64,000 nucleotides of DNA from Mycolicibacterium senegalense (GTDB lineage Bacteria > Actinomycetota > Actinomycetes > Mycobacteriales > Mycobacteriaceae), in assembly GCF_019645875.1 (NCBI RefSeq), contig NZ_CP081000.1, positions 992,001 through 1,056,000 on the forward strand, given 5' to 3'. Positions within the stretch are counted from its first letter, which is position 1; each line of letters starts with the position of its first letter. Positions 27,960 through 36,786 of the stretch are shown here, one piece after another. The position numbers and the translations under genes are program-made. A model generated the notes under the pieces. That model was given only the letters and a program-made list of their open reading frames with translations. It was not told the origin of the DNA and did no database searches.

Positions 27960-28703
27960 ATGCCGACGCTGATCCTGCTCCGCCACGGTGAGAGCGACTG
28001 GAACCAGAAGAACCTGTTCACCGGATGGGTCGACGTCGACCTCACCGACAAGGGCCGCACCGAGGCGGTCCGCGGCGGCAAGCTGCTGGTCGAGAACGAC
28101 GTGCTGCCCGACGTGGTGTACACGTCGCTGCTGCGCCGCGCGATCACCACCGCCAACCTCGCCCTGGACGCCGCCGACCGGCACTGGATCCCCGTGCACC
28201 GCGACTGGCGGCTCAACGAGCGGCACTACGGCGCGCTGCAGGGCCTGGACAAGGCCGCCACCAAGGAGAAGTACGGCGAAGAGCAGTTCATGGCGTGGCG
28301 GCGCTCCTACGACACCCCGCCGCCGCCCATCGAGAAGGGCAGCGAGTTCAGCCAGGACGCCGACCCGCGCTACGCCGACATCGGCGGCGGACCGCTGACC
28401 GAATGCCTCAAGGACGTGGTGGAGCGCTTCGTGCCGTATTTCGAGGCCACGATCGTGCCCGATCTGCGGGCCGGCAAGACCGTGCTGATCGCCGCGCACG
28501 GCAACTCACTGCGCGCGCTGGTCAAATACCTCGATCAGATGTCCGACGAGGAGGTCGTCGGCCTGAACATCCCGACCGGCATCCCGCTGCGCTACGAGCT
28601 CGACGAGAACCTCAAGCCGCTGGTCGCCGGGGGTGAGTACCTCGACCCGGAGGCAGCCGCCGCCGGGGCTGCCGCGGTCGCCGCGCAGGGCGCCAAGAAA
28701 TAG
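27960..28703 (+). CDS. gpm1: 2,3-bisphosphoglycerate-dependent phosphoglycerate mutase
   Basis: Glycolytic enzyme interconverting 3- and 2-phosphoglycerate. It has 247 residues, the normal dPGM length. The phosphohistidine motif is [10 protein letters not shown] (H9), with [14 protein letters not shown] carrying the acid residue, and [17 protein letters not shown] with the second histidine. The C-terminus is alanine-rich. A GAGGA ribosome site precedes the ATG. It lies directly upstream of senX3-regX3 as in M. tuberculosis. Confidence 0.96.
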   Translation: MPTLILLRHGESDWNQKNLFTGWVDVDLTDKGRTEAVRGGKLLVENDVLPDVVYTSLLRRAITTANLALDAADRHWIPVHRDWRLNERHYGALQGLDKAATKEKYGEEQFMAWRRSYDTPPPPIEKGSEFSQDADPRYADIGGGPLTECLKDVVERFVPYFEATIVPDLRAGKTVLIAAHGNSLRALVKYLDQMSDEEVVGLNIPTGIPLRYELDENLKPLVAGGEYLDPEAAAAGAAAVAAQGAKK

Positions 28704-28738
28704 TTCGCTGAACACGCGGGCATGCGGGCAAACGGCAG

Positions 28739-28755
28739 GTTACCGAGGGTTAACG
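28739..28755. promoter_or_regulatory. Possible RegX3 autoregulatory site upstream of senX3
   Basis: GTTACC and GTTAAC occur ten bases apart (GGTTACCGAGGGTTAACG), resembling the direct-repeat PHO-box arrangement of PhoB-type regulators. RegX3 is known to bind its own promoter. The match is by eye and the consensus is loose. Confidence 0.3.
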
Positions 28756-28846
28756 ACAGCCGAACTCCTGTATTTGTCGGTGTGACTTGTCCCGTTTTGG
28801 CCGCACGCTGCTGGGATGACGTTCACCGGGTGCGTACGATTTTCGC

Positions 28847-30034
28847 GTGAGCTTGGTGTCGGCGTTACTGCTGACGGCGGTCGTGTCGTTGCTCGCGCTG
28901 ATCGTCGGTGCGGGTGTGGCCGCCGCAGTCGTACCCCGCCTCATGGCCAGGCGGCAGCGTCGCGAAGCCGATGAGGCGGGTATGACGGTGTCGCAGATGC
29001 TGGCGCACATCGTCTCCGCATCCCCCGACGGCATCGTCGTGGTCGACACGTTCAACGACGTGGTCTACGCCAATGACCGGGCCACCGAGCTCGGCGTGGT
29101 GCGCGACCGGCTTCTCGACGACAGGGCCTGGCGGGTCGCCGAGCAGGTGTTCGCCACCGGTCAGCCCGTTGACGTCGACCTGTCGCCGCGCAAGCTTCCG
29201 CACCCCGGACGCTCGGGTATCTCGGTGCGTGGCTGGGTGCGGCTGCTGTCCGACCAGGACCGCCGGTTCGTCGTCGTCTATGCCGACGACCAGTCCGAGC
29301 ACGCCAGGATGGAAGCGACCCGGCGGGATTTCGTGGCCAACGTCAGCCACGAGCTCAAGACTCCGGTGGGCGCCATGCGGGTGCTGGCCGAAGCGTTGCA
29401 GGCCTCCGCCGACGACCCGGACATGGTGCGCCGCTTCTCCGACAAGATGGTCGCCGAATCGCTGAGGCTGGCCGACATGGTCGGTGAGCTGATCGAACTG
29501 TCCCGGCTGCAGGGCGCCGAGCGGCTGCCCGACCTCGGGGCCGTCGACGTCGACACCGTGGTGTCCGAGGCGCTGTCCCGGCACAAGGTGGCCGCCGACA
29601 AGGCCGACATCTCCATCACCACCGATGCGCCGACCGGCTACCGGGTGCTGGGTGACCAGACCCTGCTCGTGACCGCCGTCGCCAACCTGGTGTCAAACGC
29701 AATTGCCTACTCGCCCAACGGCTCCGGCATATCCATCAGCCGCCGACGGCGGGGCGGCAGTGTCGAGATCGCGGTCACCGACCGCGGTATCGGAATCGCC
29801 AAGGCCGATCAGGAACGGGTCTTCGAGCGGTTCTTCCGGGTCGACAAGGCCCGGTCGCGCGCCACCGGCGGCACCGGGCTGGGCCTGGCGATCGTCAAAC
29901 ACGTGGCCGCGAACCACAACGGAACCATCCGGCTGTGGAGTCAGCCGGGCACCGGGTCGACGTTCACGTTGTCGATCCCGGCCTATCCCGAAACCGATGA
30001 GTCGAAAAGTGGCTCAGACGACCGAGAGGATTAG
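28847..30034 (+). CDS. senX3: Phosphate-responsive sensor histidine kinase
   Basis: A 395-residue membrane histidine kinase, slightly shorter than M. tuberculosis SenX3 (410). An N-terminal hydrophobic segment ([27 protein letters not shown]) anchors it, followed by a PAS-like sensor (about 48-150). The dimerisation box [16 protein letters not shown] puts the phosphorylated histidine at H168. The ATPase part shows the N box ([13 protein letters not shown]), G1 ([10 protein letters not shown]) and G2 ([13 protein letters not shown]). It senses phosphate supply together with the Pst system. Start is GTG 28847. regX3 follows eight bases later. Confidence 0.94.
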   Translation: MSLVSALLLTAVVSLLALIVGAGVAAAVVPRLMARRQRREADEAGMTVSQMLAHIVSASPDGIVVVDTFNDVVYANDRATELGVVRDRLLDDRAWRVAEQVFATGQPVDVDLSPRKLPHPGRSGISVRGWVRLLSDQDRRFVVVYADDQSEHARMEATRRDFVANVSHELKTPVGAMRVLAEALQASADDPDMVRRFSDKMVAESLRLADMVGELIELSRLQGAERLPDLGAVDVDTVVSEALSRHKVAADKADISITTDAPTGYRVLGDQTLLVTAVANLVSNAIAYSPNGSGISISRRRRGGSVEIAVTDRGIGIAKADQERVFERFFRVDKARSRATGGTGLGLAIVKHVAANHNGTIRLWSQPGTGSTFTLSIPAYPETDESKSGSDDRED

Positions 30035-30042
30035 CGAGAACG

Positions 30043-30729
30043 ATGACCAGCGTGTTGATCGTTGAGGACGAGGAGTCGCTGGCCGATCCCCTGGCATTCC
30101 TGCTCCGCAAGGAAGGCTTCGAGGCCACCGTGGTGGCCGATGGTCCCTCCGCACTGGCCGAGTTCGAGCGCTCCGGCGCCGATATCGTCCTGCTGGACCT
30201 GATGCTGCCGGGGATGAGCGGTACCGACGTCTGTAAGCAACTGCGGGCCCGCTCCAGCGTGCCGGTGATCATGGTTACCGCGCGCGACAGCGAGATCGAC
30301 AAGGTCGTCGGCCTCGAGCTGGGCGCCGACGACTATGTCACCAAGCCGTATTCGGCCCGCGAGCTGATCGCGCGGATCCGGGCGGTGCTGCGCCGCGGCG
30401 CGGACACCGACGACACCGGTATCGGCGACGGCGTGCTGGAGGCCGGCCCGGTGCGGATGGACGTCGAACGGCATGTCGTCAGCGTCAACGGGGAGCAGAT
30501 CACGTTGCCGCTCAAGGAGTTCGACCTGTTGGAGTACCTGATGCGCAACAGCGGCCGGGTGCTCACCCGCGGCCAGCTGATCGACCGGGTCTGGGGCGCG
30601 GACTATGTGGGCGACACCAAGACCCTCGACGTGCACGTCAAGCGTCTGCGCTCCAAGATCGAGTCCGATCCGGCCAACCCGGTGCACCTGGTGACGGTGC
30701 GAGGCCTGGGGTACAAGCTGGAGGGCTGA
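30043..30729 (+). CDS. regX3: Response regulator RegX3
   Basis: OmpR/PhoB-type response regulator of 228 residues. The receiver domain has the acidic pair in VEDEES, the phosphoacceptor D52 in IVLLDLMLPG, T in MVTARDS and the lysine in VTKPYSARE. The C-terminal winged helix contains LPLKEFDLLEYLMRNSGRVLTRGQLIDRVWG. It activates phosphate-starvation genes when phosphorylated by SenX3. The 139 bases downstream separate it from the accessory polysaccharide locus on the same strand. Confidence 0.96.
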   Translation: MTSVLIVEDEESLADPLAFLLRKEGFEATVVADGPSALAEFERSGADIVLLDLMLPGMSGTDVCKQLRARSSVPVIMVTARDSEIDKVVGLELGADDYVTKPYSARELIARIRAVLRRGADTDDTGIGDGVLEAGPVRMDVERHVVSVNGEQITLPLKEFDLLEYLMRNSGRVLTRGQLIDRVWGADYVGDTKTLDVHVKRLRSKIESDPANPVHLVTVRGLGYKLEG

Positions 30730-30769
30730 ACTGCCACCAGCAACTGGCGCAAAGTTAGCTGACACCTGC

Positions 30770-30775
30770 TAGGCT
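30770..30775 (+). promoter_or_regulatory. Possible -10 element for the accessory locus
   Basis: TAGGCT fits the mycobacterial TANNNT -10 pattern and lies 94 bases upstream of the C-methyltransferase start. No convincing -35 hexamer is visible at the usual spacing. Confidence 0.3.
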
Positions 30776-30868
30776 CCTGCGCGGGGCCACGGCAGTTCGC
30801 CTGTTCCGGCGTGGTCACCGTCAACCAAACGTTGTGGGTGAATCTCGTCAGAGAGCGAAGGTCCGCTT

Positions 30869-32110
30869 GTGCTGTGTCGGCTGTGTGGGTCAGAACGCCT
30901 GTTGAGTGTCCTGGACCTCGGTGCGACGCCGCCGTGCGAGAAGCTGTTGTCCGCCGCGGAACTTGACCTGCCCGAGCAGACCTATCCGCTGCATCTCCGG
31001 CTTTGCGAAAACTGCCTGCTGCTACAGATTCCGGCGCTCATCACGCCCGAAGACACCTTCACCGAGTACGCGTACTTCTCGTCGTACTCCGATTCCTGGG
31101 TCAGCCACGCCCGCGCTTTCGTCACCGACGCGATCGAACGGCTGGAGCTCGGGGCCGACTCCTTCGTCGTCGAGGTCGCCAGCAATGACGGCTACCTGCT
31201 GCAGCATGTGGTCGGCGCGGGGGTGCGGTGTTTGGGCATCGAACCGTCGGTGAACGTCGGCGAGGCCGCTCGCGAACGCGGTGTCCCGACGCTTACGGCG
31301 TTTCTCGATGAAGACACAGCAACCGGGGTGCGCGCCGAACACGGAGCGGCGGACCTGGTCGTCGCGAACAACGTCTACGCCCATATCCCGGACCTGCTGG
31401 GCTTCACGCGGGCGCTGCGCGGGCTGGTCGCAGACGACGGCTGGGTGTCCATCGAGGTGCATCACGCGGGCAACCTGGTCGAGTTCGCCCAGTTCGACAC
31501 CGTCTACCACGAGCATTTCCAGTACTACACCGTGGCCTCGGCAGTGCGGGCCCTGGCCACCGCCGGGTTGACCGTCGTCGACGTGGAAGCCATCCCCACC
31601 CACGGTGGTTCGATCCGGTTGTGGGCCACCCCGGACGCGGCGGCCGGTCCGCGCTCGGCGCGGATGGAGCAGCTGCTGGCCGCCGAGGACCAGGCCAACC
31701 TGCACGATGTCAGCGGCTACGCAGACCTGCAGCGCAGGGCCGACGGCCTGCGGCAGGACCTGTTGCGTCTGCTGCTGGACTATCGCGCGGCAGGCAAGCG
31801 GGTGGTCGCCTACGGCGCCCCCGGCAAGGGCAACACACTGCTGAACTACTGCGGCATCCGAACCGATCTCGTCGAGTACACGGTGGATCGAAACCCGTAC
31901 AAGCACGGCAAGTTCACCCCGGGCGCGCGCATCCCCATCCACCCGGTGGAGCGCATCGACAAGGACCGTCCCGACGTGATCCTGGTGCTGCCGTGGAACC
32001 TGGAGGCCGAGATCACCGCACAGTTGGCCTACACCGGCGAGTGGGGTGCCGAGTTGGTGTACCCGCTGCCCGAACTTCACGTTGTCACCGCGGAAGGGAA
32101 GTTGCGATGA
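30869..32110 (+). CDS. NDP-sugar C-methyltransferase
   Basis: A 413-residue three-domain methyltransferase of the TylC3/TcaB9 family, which adds a methyl to C3 of NDP-4-keto-deoxysugars to make branched sugars. The zinc finger uses C3, C6, C46 and C49 (CRLC...CENC). The SAM loop is VEVASNDG (101-108). The catalytic segment YHEHF gives Y213, H214, E215 and H216, matching the Tyr/Glu/His set of TcaB9 as I recall it. The C-terminal Methyltransf_14-type domain contains YGAPGKGNTLLNYCGI. GTG start with GAAGG seven bases upstream. It is the first gene of the accessory locus and overlaps the next by four bases. Confidence 0.9.
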   Translation: MLCRLCGSERLLSVLDLGATPPCEKLLSAAELDLPEQTYPLHLRLCENCLLLQIPALITPEDTFTEYAYFSSYSDSWVSHARAFVTDAIERLELGADSFVVEVASNDGYLLQHVVGAGVRCLGIEPSVNVGEAARERGVPTLTAFLDEDTATGVRAEHGAADLVVANNVYAHIPDLLGFTRALRGLVADDGWVSIEVHHAGNLVEFAQFDTVYHEHFQYYTVASAVRALATAGLTVVDVEAIPTHGGSIRLWATPDAAAGPRSARMEQLLAAEDQANLHDVSGYADLQRRADGLRQDLLRLLLDYRAAGKRVVAYGAPGKGNTLLNYCGIRTDLVEYTVDRNPYKHGKFTPGARIPIHPVERIDKDRPDVILVLPWNLEAEITAQLAYTGEWGAELVYPLPELHVVTAEGKLR

Positions 32111-32889
32111 AGGTGGTGCTGTTCTGCGGCGGGTACGGAATGCGGATGCGCAACAGCGCTGACGACACCATCCCGAAACCCATGCAGCTGATCGGCAACC
32201 GCCCCCTGATCTGGCACGTCATGCGCTACTACGCGCACTTCGGGCACAAGGACTTCGTGCTGTGTCTGGGCTACGGGGCCACCCACATCAAGAACTACTT
32301 CCTCACCTATCAAGAAGCGGTGTCCAACGATTTCGTGATCCGCGACGGTCAGGTCGACCTGCTGAAGTCCGACATCAGCGACTGGACGATCACGTTCGTC
32401 GACACCGGCGCCGAGTCACCGATCGGCGAGCGGCTGCGCCGGGTGAGCCAGTTCGTCGCCGGCGACGAGTATTTCCTGGCCAACTACGCCGACGTGCTGA
32501 CCGATGCGCCGATGAACGACATCATCGACGAGGTCCGGGCGCGCGGCGCTGCCGCGTCGATGCTCGTGGTCCCGCCACAGTCGTCCTTCCATTGCGTGGA
32601 ACTGTCCGATTCCGGTGGGGTAGAGGGCATCACTCCGGTGTCGCAGCTGCCGATCTGGGAGAACGGAGGCTTCTTCGTGTTGTCCCGGGAGGTGCTGGAG
32701 CTGCTGACCGAGAACTGCGATCTGGTCGAGGACGTCTGCGCCAAGCTCGCCGCGGACGGGCGCCTCTACGGCTACAAGCATCTGGGCTTCTGGAAGCCGG
32801 CCGACACCTTCAAGGAGCGCGCCGACTTGGATGCGGCATACCAGCGTGGTGACGCCCCGTGGATGTTGTGGGAGAGCCACGCTTCGTGA
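32107..32889 (+). CDS. Sugar-phosphate nucleotidyltransferase (RfbF-like)
   Basis: A 260-residue nucleotidyltransferase similar to glucose-1-phosphate cytidylyltransferase (RfbF). The activated-nucleotide loop is VVLFCGGYGMRMRN (residues 3-16), followed by KPMQLIGNRPLIWHVMRYY. Other RfbF-like stretches are HKDFVLCLGYGATHIKNYF, TGAESPIGERLRRV, NYADVLTD (metal-binding acid) and GFWKPADTFKERADLDAAYQRG at the end. The ATG overlaps the previous stop (ATGA). It should activate the hexose used by the downstream sugar-modifying enzymes. Whether CTP or another NTP is used cannot be read. Confidence 0.87.
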   Translation: MKVVLFCGGYGMRMRNSADDTIPKPMQLIGNRPLIWHVMRYYAHFGHKDFVLCLGYGATHIKNYFLTYQEAVSNDFVIRDGQVDLLKSDISDWTITFVDTGAESPIGERLRRVSQFVAGDEYFLANYADVLTDAPMNDIIDEVRARGAAASMLVVPPQSSFHCVELSDSGGVEGITPVSQLPIWENGGFFVLSREVLELLTENCDLVEDVCAKLAADGRLYGYKHLGFWKPADTFKERADLDAAYQRGDAPWMLWESHAS

Positions 32890-33545
32890 TCGGACTCAAC
32901 ACCGGAAGCATCAGTGAGATCGCGCTGCTCGGTGCTCATTGCGACGACATCGCGATCGGTATGGGCGCCACCTTGCTGACGATGGCGCGGGCGCGCCCTG
33001 GCCTTCGGGTGCACGCCCTGGTGTTGTCCGGAGGCGACGGTGCGCGGGCAGCCGAGGAACGCGCCGCGCTGACCGCCTTCTGTCCCGGGGCCGATGTGAG
33101 GCTGCGGGTGCTCGACGTGCCCGACGGCATGGCGCCCGCGCATTGGGGACGGGTCAAGGCCGAGCTCAACGCTTTTCGCCAGACCTGCGCACCTGAGTTG
33201 GTGTTCGGGCCACACCGTCGCGATGCCCACCAGGACCACCGGATGCTGGCTGAGCTGCTGCCCACCGAGTTTCGCGACCAGCTGATCCTGGGCTACGAAA
33301 TCCTGAAGTGGGAGACCGACACTCCGACACCGACGGTATTTCATCCCGTCGAGCCCGCAATCGCGCGCGAAAAGGTGCGGCTTCTGCACGAACACTATCC
33401 GTCCCAACTCGAGCGGGACTGGTTCGACGAGGCGGCTTTTCTCGGGCTGTCCCGGCTGCGCGGTGTGCAGTGCCGCAGCGGACACGCCGAAGCGTTTGTG
33501 GTCGAGAAGGCCGTCATCGAATTTGCGGAAAGGGTTGGGGCATGA
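32886..33545 (+). CDS. PIG-L family deacetylase
   Basis: A 219-residue zinc-dependent N-deacetylase of the PIG-L/LmbE family. The first metal motif is ALLGAHCDDIAIGMGATLL (H and two D), a variant of the common AHPDDE; the second is HRRDAHQDHRML. Family members remove acetyl groups from GlcNAc-containing substrates, as in GPI and mycothiol (MshB) synthesis. Here the context is NDP-sugar or polysaccharide modification. The GTG overlaps the previous stop (GTGA) and the next gene starts within its own stop, so it is embedded in a coupled operon. Confidence 0.87.
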   Translation: MIGLNTGSISEIALLGAHCDDIAIGMGATLLTMARARPGLRVHALVLSGGDGARAAEERAALTAFCPGADVRLRVLDVPDGMAPAHWGRVKAELNAFRQTCAPELVFGPHRRDAHQDHRMLAELLPTEFRDQLILGYEILKWETDTPTPTVFHPVEPAIAREKVRLLHEHYPSQLERDWFDEAAFLGLSRLRGVQCRSGHAEAFVVEKAVIEFAERVGA

Positions 33546-34570
33546 AGGTTCTGGTGACCGGACACCAGGGGTATCTCGGCACGGTCATGGTGCCGGTGCT
33601 ACAGCGAGCCGGGCACGACGTGGTCGGGCTGGACACCGGATACTTCGCCGACTGCGTGCTCGGTCCACCGCCGCTCGCGGTGCCCACCCACGACGTCGAC
33701 CTACGGGATGTGACGGCCGAGACGCTCGCCGGATTCGACGCGGTGGTTCACCTGGCCGCCCTGTCCAACGATCCGCTGGGCGCTTTGGAACCGGATATCA
33801 CCTTCGACATCAACCACCGGGCTTCGGTGCGGCTGGCCCGACTGGCCCGTGACGCCGGGGTGCACCGGTTCCTGTACGCCTCAACCTGTTCGGTTTACGG
33901 CGCCGCAGGTGACGGTCTGGTCGACGAAGAGGCGCCGCTACGGCCCCTGACCCCGTACGCGATCAGCAAGGTGCGGGTAGAAGACGACGTCGCGGCGCTC
34001 GCCGACGAAAGTTTCGTTCCCGTATTCCTGCGCAACGCCACAGCTTTCGGGTTCACCAGCCGGCCGCGGGCAGACATCGTGCTCAACAACCTGGTCGGGC
34101 ACGCGGTGCTCACCGGGGTGGTGCGGGTGCTGTCCGACGGCACCCCGTGGCGGCCCCTCGTACACGCCGTCGACATCGCCGAGGCGTTTCTCACCTGTCT
34201 GACCGCCCCAGCCGATGTGGTGTCCTGCCGCGCGTACAACATCGGCTCCGAGACCAACAACGTGACCGTTGCCGACATCGCCGAGGCGGTCGTCCGGGTG
34301 GTGCCCGATTCCACCCTGGCGATCACCGGTGAGACGGGTGCCGACCCGCGCTCCTATCGCGTGGACTTCAGTAGGGCCCGAGCTGAACTCGGCTTCGAGG
34401 CCGCGCGTACCGTGGCCGACGGCGCGGCTGAGCTGTACCGCGCCTACACCGAATATGGTTTGACGCAGCAGGATTTCGAGCGCCGATTCACCCGGCTGGC
34501 CCGCCTGCAGCAGTTGCGTGACAGCGCATCGGTGGACGGGCAGTTGCGGCGTGTCAGTGCAGTTGCCTGA
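33542..34570 (+). CDS. NAD-dependent sugar epimerase/dehydratase
   Basis: A 342-residue extended short-chain dehydrogenase acting on nucleotide sugars. The NAD loop is VLVTGHQGYLGTV (3-15), the catalytic serine/threonine is in YASTCSVYG, and Y-x-x-x-K is in TPYAISKVRVED. R-x-x-x-V-Y-G-like sugar-binding residues and the late DPRSYRVDFSRARAELGF stretch are typical of the GalE/RfbG-type enzymes. It could be the 4,6-dehydratase or an epimerase in the pathway feeding the C-methyltransferase. ATG overlaps the previous stop. Its last 17 bases overlap the convergent RmlC-like gene. Confidence 0.88.
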   Translation: MKVLVTGHQGYLGTVMVPVLQRAGHDVVGLDTGYFADCVLGPPPLAVPTHDVDLRDVTAETLAGFDAVVHLAALSNDPLGALEPDITFDINHRASVRLARLARDAGVHRFLYASTCSVYGAAGDGLVDEEAPLRPLTPYAISKVRVEDDVAALADESFVPVFLRNATAFGFTSRPRADIVLNNLVGHAVLTGVVRVLSDGTPWRPLVHAVDIAEAFLTCLTAPADVVSCRAYNIGSETNNVTVADIAEAVVRVVPDSTLAITGETGADPRSYRVDFSRARAELGFEAARTVADGAAELYRAYTEYGLTQQDFERRFTRLARLQQLRDSASVDGQLRRVSAVA

Positions 34571-35108
34571 CCAGATCGGCCCAGCTGCCCGCCGCGGAGT
34601 CGCGCGCGGACATCACCGTTACCGCCAACGGCCACTCGATTGCGAGGTCGGGATCGTCGTAGGCGACCGCGACGTCCTCGGCGGGATCGTGCCCGCGGTC
34701 GATGCGGTAGCAGACGTCGGCCGTCGGGGTCAGGGCCTGAAAGCCGTGCAGCAGGCCCGGCGGCACGTACAGGTGCCGGAAATCGTTGTCGTCGAGCCGA
34801 AACGCCTCGTGTTGCCCGAACGTCGGGGAGCCCGGCCGAGCGTCGACCAGAACGTCGTGGACCGCGCCGTTGGCGCACCGCACCAACTTCGCTTCGCCCC
34901 GGCCGCGGCGGCCGTGCAGCCCGCGGATCACCCCGCCCACCGAACGGGACTGCGAATCCTGGACGAACGTCGCTGCGGCACCCGGCACACCGCGCCATTG
35001 GTCGAAGATCTCGGCGTCGAAGGTGCGGGTGAACAGGCCGCGGTCGTCGCGGTGTGGCTCGGGGAGGAATACCGCCACCCCGGCGAGCCGCGACTGTTCG
35101 ATACGCAC
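34554..35108 (-). CDS. dTDP-4-dehydrorhamnose 3,5-epimerase-like protein
   Basis: A 184-residue cupin of the RmlC family. It has the typical RmlC order: RDDRGLFTRTF, VIRGLHGRRGRGEAKLVRCANGAVHDVLVDAR with the catalytic histidine, YVPPGLLHGFQAL, CYRIDRGHDPAEDVAVAYDDPDLAIEWPL with the tyrosine. RmlC-type enzymes epimerise C3 and/or C5 of 4-keto sugars. I start at GTG 35108 (MRIEQSRLAG), since the extra upstream frame overlaps the divergent gene and is unlike the family. It lies antisense to its neighbours, sharing 17 bases at the 3' end with the epimerase gene. Confidence 0.85.
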   Translation of the reverse strand: MRIEQSRLAGVAVFLPEPHRDDRGLFTRTFDAEIFDQWRGVPGAAATFVQDSQSRSVGGVIRGLHGRRGRGEAKLVRCANGAVHDVLVDARPGSPTFGQHEAFRLDDNDFRHLYVPPGLLHGFQALTPTADVCYRIDRGHDPAEDVAVAYDDPDLAIEWPLAVTVMSARDSAAGSWADLVRQLH

Positions 35109-35122
35109 ACGGACATGCTGCC

Positions 35123-36190
35123 ATGAGCCGTTGCCGAGGATGTGGCAGTCAACGCCTGCAGCGGGTCCTGGACCTCGGTGCGGTTCCGGCGGCCGACCAC
35201 TTCCCGCCCGTGACCGAGCCGATCCGGGCCGAGGAGGCGTCACACCCGCTGGCCATGGACCTGTGTGGGCGGTGCGGGCTGGCCCAACTGGCCGAGGACG
35301 ACACGGTGACGTCCGAACCGCGCGGCGTCGAGCCGCAGGCGCTCAAAGACCAGGCGGCCGACGCGGTGGCTCGAGTGGACCGGGCCGGTTGGCTGACCGG
35401 GAAGACGGTGCGCGAGTTCGGTAGTCCGCACGGGGGCAGCTGGCTCGGGCTGTTGGCCGACCGTGGGTTCACCGCGGTAACCGGCGCGCAGGGCCCGGCG
35501 GATGTGGTGCTGGACTGCTTCGGCATCATGCACGAGCCCGATCAGCGCGCCGCGTTCGCCGAGCGGGCCGCGGCCACCGCGGCCGACGGGGTGCTGCTGC
35601 TGCAGTACCACGCCCTGAGCGCCATCGTCAGGCAGGGACAGTGGAATGCCCTGCGGCACGGTCATTTCGCCTATTACTCGGCGCCCGCGCTGCAGCGGCT
35701 GCTGGCCGGGGCCGGGATGGCCGTTGTCGACAGCTGGCATTTCGACCTGTACGGCGGCACGGTCCTGGTGGCTGCCGTGCACGGCACGAACGAGAAGCCC
35801 GGCGCCGCCGCGGATGAGGCGACCGAGCTACTGCGCGGCGGCGCATTGCAGCGGGCCGCCGACAGTCGGGTGCGGGGTCTGCGCCGATGGTTACTGGACC
35901 GGCGACGCGACGGGCAGCGGGTGTACGGCTACGGCGCCGCGTCACGAGCGGTGGCCCTGTTCGCGCTGGCCGGGCTGGACCGCTCGCTGTTGGCCGCGGT
36001 GGCGGATGCTGCCCCGGCCAAGCAGGGACGGCGCATGCCTGGCACCGACATCCCGGTGATCTCGCCCGATCGGCTTGTGGCGGCTGACCCTGACCTGGTG
36101 CTGCTCACGCTTTCCGACCTCTCGGACGAGGTTTCGGCCGATTTCCCCGAGCTCGCGGGCCGGTGGGTTGTCCTCGACCGGGACCTGTGA
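35123..36190 (+). CDS. Degenerate C-methyltransferase paralogue
   Basis: A 355-residue protein with the same three-part layout as the C-methyltransferase at 30869: a zinc finger (C4, C7, C48, C51), a middle Rossmann-like part and a C-terminal domain (VYGYGAASRAVALFALAGL). The middle part has changed: the SAM loop reads VREFGSPHGG in place of VEVASNDG, and the catalytic YHEH reads RHGH (178-181), losing the tyrosine and glutamate. The short linker before the SAM region is also reduced. It may bind a nucleotide sugar without methylating it, or have a new activity. It overlaps the GNAT gene start by four bases. Confidence 0.75.
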   Translation: MSRCRGCGSQRLQRVLDLGAVPAADHFPPVTEPIRAEEASHPLAMDLCGRCGLAQLAEDDTVTSEPRGVEPQALKDQAADAVARVDRAGWLTGKTVREFGSPHGGSWLGLLADRGFTAVTGAQGPADVVLDCFGIMHEPDQRAAFAERAAATAADGVLLLQYHALSAIVRQGQWNALRHGHFAYYSAPALQRLLAGAGMAVVDSWHFDLYGGTVLVAAVHGTNEKPGAAADEATELLRGGALQRAADSRVRGLRRWLLDRRRDGQRVYGYGAASRAVALFALAGLDRSLLAAVADAAPAKQGRRMPGTDIPVISPDRLVAADPDLVLLTLSDLSDEVSADFPELAGRWVVLDRDL

Positions 36191-36786
36191 CCCAGATGTC
36201 GTTACTGGGAACCGCACCGAATCTGTCTGGGATGACGTCGTCGGGCATTCAGGTGACCCTGCGCACGCCGCGGTTCTCCGATGCGGCCCGCTGGCGGCAG
36301 GTCCGCCTGGCCGATCAGGAGTTCATCGAGCCATATTGGGACTACTCGCCGCTGAGCTGGCCCGAGCGCCACACCCGCGGGGCGTGGTTGCGGGAGTGCG
36401 TGAAAGCGCGTCGCCGGATGCGCGCCGGCTCGGGATTGCACACCGCGATCGTGGTAGACGGGCACCTGGTCGGTCAGTGTGACGCGTGGATCGACCGCTT
36501 CCACGGCAGAAGCGAACTCGGACTGTGGGTGGATTCGCGGCATCGAGGCAGCGGGATCGCCGCTGTGGCAGTCCGATTAGTGATCGACGAGCTGTTCTCA
36601 GATCCCCGGATCGAACGGATCGCCGCCCCGATCGCCACGGGAAACATCGCCACCACCACGTTGGCGCGCCGGCTCGGGTTCGTGCGAGAAGGTGTGCTGC
36701 GCAACTACATGGAGGTGGGCAGCGGCCGGCGCGACCACGAGCTGTGGAGCCTGCTCCGCGCCGACTGGCCGATCATTGCACGCTGA
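36187..36786 (+). CDS. GNAT family N-acetyltransferase (RimJ/RimL-like)
   Basis: A 199-residue acetyltransferase. LRTPRFSDAARWRQVR is the N-terminal substrate lobe; SELGLWVDSRHRGSGIAAVAVRLVIDELF carries the acetyl-CoA pyrophosphate loop (R-x-x-G-x-G/A); IERIAAPIATGNIATTTLARRLGFVREGVLRNYMEV is the classical RimJ/RimL ending. In this context it may N-acetylate an amino sugar made with the aminotransferase at 50152, but a protein substrate is equally possible. GTG at 36187 overlaps the preceding stop; an ATG at 36196 is an alternative. Its end overlaps the convergent lipoprotein gene by 14 bases. Confidence 0.83.
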   Translation: MTQMSLLGTAPNLSGMTSSGIQVTLRTPRFSDAARWRQVRLADQEFIEPYWDYSPLSWPERHTRGAWLRECVKARRRMRAGSGLHTAIVVDGHLVGQCDAWIDRFHGRSELGLWVDSRHRGSGIAAVAVRLVIDELFSDPRIERIAAPIATGNIATTTLARRLGFVREGVLRNYMEVGSGRRDHELWSLLRADWPIIAR

